Shown: piece by piece, positions 7,204 through 10,046 of the stretch
Position numbering within the stretch: position 1 is the first letter of the stretch
Layout of the letters: each line of letters begins with the position of its first letter
From: Bryobacteraceae bacterium
GTDB taxonomy: Bacteria; Acidobacteriota; Terriglobia; Bryobacterales; Bryobacteraceae
Assembly (NCBI GenBank): GCA_025350445.1
Contig: JANXXV010000440.1
Location: forward strand, 1 to 10,046
DNA length: 10,046 nucleotides
Reading direction: 5' to 3'
Notes under the pieces: generated by a model
Told to the model about the DNA's origin: nothing
Seen by the model: only the letters and a program-made list of their open reading frames with translations
The model's database searches: none
Program-made: the position numbers and the translations under genes

Positions 7204-7227
7204 GTTTGTGAACCGGGTATAGCCCGA

Positions 7228-7404
7228 TTACTTGACCGGCGCCACGTGCGCCGGGGCAACTGAGGCCGTGGTCTTCTTCATCTTCTTGTGCTTTTTGGCC
7301 GTTTTGGTGGCCGGGGCGGTGGGGTCCGTCTTCGGCGCATCGGCGGCGAACATCATCGGGACGGCAACAGCAGTTGCCAGAAGAGTCATTGCGATCTTTT
7401 TCAT
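7228..7404 (-). CDS. Small exported Lys-rich protein, array copy 2
   Basis: A 58-residue protein, ATG 7402-7404 to TAA 7228-7230. The signal peptide MKKIAMTLLATAVAVPMMFA is nearly identical to copy 1. The mature part reads ADAPKTDPTAPATKTAKKHK, then KMKKTTASVAPAHVAPVK. Compared with copy 1 the Lys run is shorter (KKHKKMKK) and the Asp residues within it are gone, while the ends (D-A-P-x-T-D-P and APVK) are kept. AAGGAG lies about 7 nt upstream of ATG. The open frame, the conserved signal peptide and mainly conservative changes relative to copies 1 and 3 indicate a real, maintained gene. Function unknown. It has its own promoter (7451-7479) and terminator (7157-7203). Confidence 0.8.
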   Translation of the reverse strand: MKKIAMTLLATAVAVPMMFAADAPKTDPTAPATKTAKKHKKMKKTTASVAPAHVAPVK

Positions 7405-7411
7405 TTTATTG

Positions 7412-7422
7412 CTCCTTCGGAG
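7412..7422 (-). promoter_or_regulatory. Shine-Dalgarno site inside a small hairpin, copy 2
   Basis: CTCC-GAA-GGAG on the minus strand, identical to copy 1, with the GGAG arm about 8 nt before the ATG. Confidence 0.45.
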
Positions 7423-7450
7423 GTTTTTTCTCTCCGCTTTCTACACTTCC

Positions 7451-7479
7451 ATCATGCGGTTTAACCTAAAGAACTTCGA
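7451..7479 (-). promoter_or_regulatory. Putative promoter of copy 2
   Basis: TCGAAG (7474-7479), 17 nt, CATGAT (7451-7456) on the minus strand. The spacer TTCTTTAGGTTAAACCG differs from copy 1, yet its length is the same. This argues that the spacing is selected or inherited as promoter structure. Confidence 0.5.
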
Positions 7480-7558
7480 TAGCCTTGAAGGGCTATGGGA
7501 AGGAACCAGTTCACGGGGGATTGGGGGGGCGAATTGTTAATGAACTGACTGCGAGCCG

Positions 7559-7608
7559 GAAAAAGCAAATCGCCTGACCGCACTCTTTCGAGCTGCCGTC
7601 AGGCGATT
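7559..7608 (-). terminator. Intrinsic terminator after small-gene copy 3
   Basis: An 11-bp stem on the minus strand, AATCGCCTGAC (7598-7608) with GTCAGGCGATT (7568-7578), followed by TGCTTTTTCC. Confidence 0.75.
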
Positions 7609-7629
7609 GGCGAAATGGGAACAGGGCGG

Positions 7630-7806
7630 CTATTTGGCGGTTAAGGCGTTCGGGGTGACCAGGGCGGCCTTAGGCTTTTTTGACTTCCTCTGTTTCTTGG
7701 CCATAGTCGTCGCCGGAGAGGCGGGGCCGGTTTGCGGCGCATCGGCGGCAAACATCAACGGGGCTGCAACCGCAGCTGCCAGAAGAGTAATTGCGAACTT
7801 TTTCAT
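7630..7806 (-). CDS. Small exported Lys-rich protein, array copy 3
   Basis: A 58-residue protein: signal peptide MKKFAITLLAAAVAAPLMFA, then ADAPQTGPASPATT, then the basic MAKKQRKSKKPKAALV and the end TPNALTAK. It is the most diverged intact copy: the His of the Lys run is replaced by Gln (AKKQRKSKK) and the C-terminal VPVK motif is lost. A longer reading frame from 7854 exists, but the start at 7806 is chosen because the AAGGAG site lies 6-7 nt upstream and the alignment with the other copies begins there. The extension would run through the ribosome site and leader. Function unknown. Copies 1 and 3 share A-D-A-P-Q-T and K-x-K-A-A-L-V, so they may be closer to each other than to copy 2. Confidence 0.78.
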   Translation of the reverse strand: MKKFAITLLAAAVAAPLMFAADAPQTGPASPATTMAKKQRKSKKPKAALVTPNALTAK

Positions 7807-7813
7807 CTTATTG

Positions 7814-7824
7814 CTCCTTCGGAG
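7814..7824 (-). promoter_or_regulatory. Shine-Dalgarno site inside a small hairpin, copy 3
   Basis: CTCC-GAA-GGAG on the minus strand, kept although the leader around it has diverged (GCGAGAACCTCC). Confidence 0.45.
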
Positions 7825-7853
7825 GTTCTCGCTCTCCGTTTTCCTGCAGCTCA

Positions 7854-7882
7854 ATTATGCGGGTTTCCGGTGGGAAGTTCGA
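7854..7882 (-). promoter_or_regulatory. Putative promoter of copy 3
   Basis: TCGAAC (7877-7882), 17 nt, CATAAT (7854-7859) on the minus strand. CATAAT is the best -10 of the family (5 of 6), and the spacing is again 17. Confidence 0.5.
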
Positions 7883-7908
7883 TAGCCCTGAAGGACTACG
7901 GAAAAATC

Positions 7909-8040
7909 CTAGTGTGCCGTCCCCGTTAATTCTTTACAACATGCTACTGGGCGCAAGGTGGGGCAGACACCTTGTCTGCGCGCGCCCCCCGGTCGCGCTC
8001 TTGCTCCCGTCGTCAACCCTTACGGGGGACAGGACACTAG
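7909..8040. mobile_element. MITE-like non-coding element, 132 bp, with imperfect terminal inverted repeats
   Basis: The left end CTAGTGTGCCGTCCCCGTTA and the reverse complement of the right end, CTAGTGTCCTGTCCCCCGTA, match over about 20 positions with three or four mismatches or gaps. The CTAG at both tips could be either part of the repeat or a 4-bp target duplication. There is no transposase and no credible ORF inside. It lies between the copy 3 promoter and the copy 4 terminator and accounts for about 130 of the extra 300 bp there. The transposase family that would move it is not identified. Confidence 0.5.
7954..7979. repeat. REP-like overlapping hairpins inside the MITE-like element
   Basis: CAAGGTG (7954-7960) can pair with CACCTTG (7968-7974). 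Alternatively GCAGACA (7963-7969) can pair with TGTCTGC (7973-7979) around a CCT loop. The two 7-bp hairpins share bases and exclude each other. Confidence 0.45.
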
Positions 8041-8258
8041 TTGCGCGGCCCGGAAATAGCTGGACAGGCCAACCTATTCCCGTTGATCGGGGTTAATCGC
8101 AGGCCAACAGCATCAACCGCCGATTCACTCAGAGTGCGCGGATTATAGCGTGAACCGCGGGATTCGATCTGTCTAGTGAATTCGTGGACGCTACACTCGT
8201 TGGGGGCTGGGCTTCGGGATGTTGATGAAGGGCAGCGGGGAACGGCTCACTCGAACCG
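8041..8258. other. Non-coding stretch without recognised features
   Basis: Between the MITE-like element and the copy 4 terminator. I see no gene with a ribosome site, no tRNA and no convincing promoter. A small inverted repeat CACTC-A-GAGTG near 8127-8137 is probably chance. The length could reflect a decayed unit or second insertion, but no residual array similarity is clear. Confidence 0.5.
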
Positions 8259-8305
8259 CAAAAAGCAAATCGCCTGACGACCCCTTTTCGGAATGCCGTC
8301 AGGCG
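8259..8305 (-). terminator. Intrinsic terminator after small-gene copy 4
   Basis: A 9-bp stem on the minus strand, CGCCTGACG (8297-8305) with CGTCAGGCG (8271-8279), followed by ATTTGCTTTTTG. The frameshifted reading frame of copy 4 ends inside this stem. Confidence 0.75.
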
Positions 8306-8329
8306 AGCGCTGAACCGGGTACGGCCCGA

Positions 8330-8508
8330 TTACTTAACAGACACGGCTTTCGCCGTGACGATGGAGGTCGTAGTCTTTTTGGCCTTCTTGTGCTTTTTGC
8401 CCGTCTTGGTGGTGGCCGGAGCGGTGGGTCTGTCTTCGGCGCATCGGCGGCAAACATCATCGGGACGGCAACCGCGGCTGCCAGAAAAGTCATTGCAGTC
8501 TTTCGCAT
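8330..8508 (-). pseudogene. Small exported Lys-rich protein, array copy 4, frameshifted
   Basis: Signal peptide MRKTAMTFLAAAVAVPMMFA and ADAPKTDP are intact. Then a G is missing in a run (GGG at 8426-8428 on the plus strand, GGGG in the other three copies), which moves the frame. Restoring one base gives TAPATTKTGKKHKKAKK then TTTSIVTAKAVSVK and a TAA at 8330-8332, a clean 59-residue paralogue. As written, the frame instead runs on to 8299, giving a 69-residue product whose tail is Arg/Pro-rich (PPPRRAKSTRRPKRLR) and contains one Cys. The well-preserved hidden frame means the change is recent, or that it is a sequencing or assembly error in a homopolymer. Promoter, ribosome site and terminator are intact. 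The ATG at 8508 aligns with the other copies. Confidence 0.75.
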
Positions 8509-8515
8509 TTTATTT

Positions 8516-8526
8516 CTCCTCCGGAG
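8516..8526 (-). promoter_or_regulatory. Shine-Dalgarno site inside a small hairpin, copy 4
   Basis: CTCC-GGA-GGAG on the minus strand. The loop differs from copies 1-3 (GGA for GAA), but both arms are kept. The change also creates the 10-bp palindrome CCTCCGGAGG and a second GGAGG register. Confidence 0.45.
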
Positions 8527-8554
8527 GCTTTTGCTTTCCGCTTTCTACACTTCC

Positions 8555-8583
8555 ATCATGCGGTTGAACCGAAAAAGCTTCGA
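8555..8583 (-). promoter_or_regulatory. Putative promoter of copy 4
   Basis: TCGAAG (8578-8583), 17 nt, CATGAT (8555-8560) on the minus strand, with the same downstream GGAAGTGTAGAAAGCGGA as copy 2. It remains intact although the gene is frameshifted. Confidence 0.5.
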
Positions 8584-8620
8584 TAGCCCTGAACGTCTAT
8601 GGGAGGGTGCGGGTTCGAGG

Positions 8621-8753
8621 GGGGCGGCGTCTGAATCTTATTGCGGCAGGGCGGGGGATTCCGGTGAGGCTGAACGCCGCTTCCGGAAGATAGACAGTGC
8701 TGTGATTCCATCGGGGAGGACATTCGCGCCGCCGCCAACCGTACTCCGCTTGA
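8621..8753. other. Intergenic stretch between the secreted-protein gene and the array
   Basis: No gene and no clear terminator for the gene ending at 8754. Array similarity fades here (a G-rich stretch near 8604-8628 loosely matches copies 1 and 2). Read-through from the right-hand gene into the array is therefore possible. Confidence 0.4.
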
Positions 8754-10046
8754 CTACTGAATCGTCACCGCGAAGCCCGCGGACGCCGCGCCGCACGCGT
8801 TTCTTACCGATACCATCCACTGTCCGGCGGCTATTCGGCTCGCGAGAGTGGCGTTGATCTGGTTCGCCGAGAGATCCCAAAAATAGGAACCAGAGTTGGC
8901 GTCGAGCGTGATCGAGTCCGCCGCTCCCGAATGGGTCAAGCGGATCGAATTGCCTCCGCCAGTGAAAAAACCAGTGCCCCAGACGATAATCGTTCCCGCC
9001 GCGGAGAGGCGCTCACCGTAGGTTTCATTGGTGACGGCGGCGACGACCGGCGCCGCCGTCGAATTGCATGGCGGGGCGCCTTGAAGCCCGCCGAGTGTTC
9101 CCATCAGCTGCCCAATACTGGCGATGGGGTAGGAAGCGTTTCGCGTCTGGATGGCGGCGCCGAAGCTGCTGAACTGGGTGAAATCCGAACTGGACGCATA
9201 TGCGGAGCTGATGACTCCCCGGAGACCCGTCCCTACGTAGGAAAGGAGGGCCATCCACTCCTTGAGTTCCTGAACGCTCGCGCTTGCCGGGGCCGCGTTA
9301 ATGCGGTTGGCCAGGAGGCCGGCCAGATCGGCGCCGGAGAGCGTGGCGGGCCCGGTAGCAGACTTGTACGCCGTGATGGTGGTGCCGAATTGGGTCTGGA
9401 CGGAGCCTAGAACCAGGACGGCGAACAGGTCCGCTGCCACGCGCACGCGGGCCGTGCCGGACAGGTCCGTGGCAGCGCCCGTGTTGGTGCCGTCGCTGGG
9501 GGCGAATCCGGCTAGCGTGTCGATGGCGGCGATTGCCTTAGACACCACCAGGGAACTCAGTGAGTTCGTTCCGGACGTGGCATCCGCGGCGCCGGCAGCG
9601 GCTACCTGCCCCAGGGTGCCCAGGTTGGCGGCGATCTGTGAGTTGGACGGATTGGCGTCGTTCAACTTGACCATGGCGCCGGCGAAGGGGTTATCGCTTC
9701 CATAAGCCGCCAGCAGGGCCGCGCCGTTGTCCGTCGCCAGGTTGGACAGTGCCCCCAGGGCTCGGAGGGCGGCAGTGGATCCGGCCGCGGCCTTCTGGCT
9801 GGTCACCTGCAGCACGGCGGCTGCGGTCGAGTATTTGAAATACAAATACAATTCCGTAGTCTTGAGTCCGTTTCGAAGGCCTGAAAGGTTCAAGTAGTAG
9901 TCAGAGGGAGCAAGGTTTGTCTGCGCCACCAACTGAAGGGCGCACAGCTTCTTCGCGTCCGCGAGGTCCAGATAAGCCGAAATCAAGGGATAGCCCACAG
10001 GCAGGGTCTGGCTGGTATCCGGGGAGATGCCCAACGGCAGCACATT
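8754..10046 (-). CDS. C-terminal part of a large secreted protein with IPT/TIG-like end domain (partial)
   Basis: The visible 430 residues stay open to the right edge, so the true start is outside. A GTG at 10041-10043 could start the frame, but the codon before it is also sense and no signal peptide is seen there. Visible residues 1 to about 320 are Ala/Ser/Gly/Thr-rich and mostly helical-looking (STAALRALGALSNLATDNGA, TARVRVAADLFAVLVLGS), and I recognise no family. The last 100 residues (PVVAAVTNETYGERLSAAGT, VWGTGFFTGGGNSIRLT, QINATLASRIAAGQWMVSV) resemble the IPT/TIG-like beta domain common at the ends of acidobacterial secreted proteins. C326 and C417 could form a disulfide around it. 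The stop is TAG 8754-8756. Function unknown. Export is inferred from composition and the terminal domain. No array-type terminator or promoter is associated with it. Confidence 0.7.
   Translation of the reverse strand, partial: NVLPLGISPDTSQTLPVGYPLISAYLDLADAKKLCALQLVAQTNLAPSDYYLNLSGLRNGLKTTELYLYFKYSTAAAVLQVTSQKAAAGSTAALRALGALSNLATDNGAALLAAYGSDNPFAGAMVKLNDANPSNSQIAANLGTLGQVAAAGAADATSGTNSLSSLVVSKAIAAIDTLAGFAPSDGTNTGAATDLSGTARVRVAADLFAVLVLGSVQTQFGTTITAYKSATGPATLSGADLAGLLANRINAAPASASVQELKEWMALLSYVGTGLRGVISSAYASSSDFTQFSSFGAAIQTRNASYPIASIGQLMGTLGGLQGAPPCNSTAAPVVAAVTNETYGERLSAAGTIIVWGTGFFTGGGNSIRLTHSGAADSITLDANSGSYFWDLSANQINATLASRIAAGQWMVSVRNACGAASAGFAVTIQ

Larger units (their letters stand above)
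6755..8620 (-). repeat. Tandem array of four diverged small-gene units, each about 400 bp
   Basis: Four units repeat the same order on the minus strand: inverted repeat, promoter, AAGGAG ribosome site, gene for a 58-61-residue exported Lys-rich protein, and terminator stem CGCCTGACG/CGTCAGGCG. Start codons lie at 7004, 7404, 7806 and 8508. The first two steps are 400 and 402 nt and the last is 702 nt. The extra 300 nt includes a MITE-like element. Similarity extends outside the genes into leader and terminator, so whole units were duplicated. The right boundary is approximate. Confidence 0.85.

Noticed and set aside
7630..7854. Longer version of copy 3 starting at 7854
   Set aside because: The extra 16 codons would be translated through the ribosome site and leader, and no other copy has them. 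The start at 7806 aligns with all paralogues.
6755..8620. CRISPR array
   Set aside because: The repeats are about 400 bp, carry genes and are diverged. There are no 25-40 bp direct repeats with regular unique spacers and no cas genes.
8219..8857. A 212-codon plus-strand frame across copy 4
   Set aside because: It runs antisense through the copy 4 terminator, gene and promoter, so it is a shadow of a GC-rich repeated region with no recognisable domain.

Overview
The window looks like chromosomal DNA of an Acidobacteriota member, probably from the Solibacter/Bryobacter side. This is inferred from a GC-rich composition, a TonB-receptor-like gene whose N-terminus carries a carboxypeptidase-regulatory-like domain, small exported Ala/Lys-rich proteins, and a secreted protein ending in an IPT/TIG-like domain. 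No rRNA, tRNA or phylogenetic marker is present, so the placement is tentative. Every intact gene I can support lies on the minus strand.

Layout from left to right. 1-243: N-terminus of a receptor-like outer-membrane protein running off the left edge. 244-773: no intact gene, but a frameshifted and truncated DUF4338/DruA-type remnant on the plus strand (404-707). 774-6615: a four-gene heavy-metal efflux operon, transcribed right to left as outer-membrane channel (czcC-like), lipoprotein periplasmic adaptor (czcB-like), RND pump (czcA-like), then a small DUF190 PII-like protein. The genes overlap by 4 nt or are 12 nt apart. 6755 to about 8600: a tandem array of four paralogous units, each a gene for a roughly 58-61-residue signal-peptide-bearing Lys-rich protein with its own promoter, Shine-Dalgarno hairpin and terminator. 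The fourth copy is frameshifted, and a short MITE-like element separates copies 3 and 4. 8754-10046: C-terminal 430 residues of a large secreted protein of unknown function, running off the right edge.

How the parts may work together. CzcC, CzcB and CzcA should form a trans-envelope pump exporting divalent cations. The pump keeps the Asp/Asp/Glu membrane motif of CzcA and lacks the Met triad of CusA. DUF190 may be a cytoplasmic regulator of it. The most interesting signal is a promoter block (TCGAA[G/C], exactly 17 nt, then [C/T]AT[G/A][A/C]T, with conserved flanks) that precedes all four small genes and also recurs upstream of czcC. The small exported basic proteins may therefore belong to the same regulon as the metal pump. 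This link is inferred from sequence similarity only.
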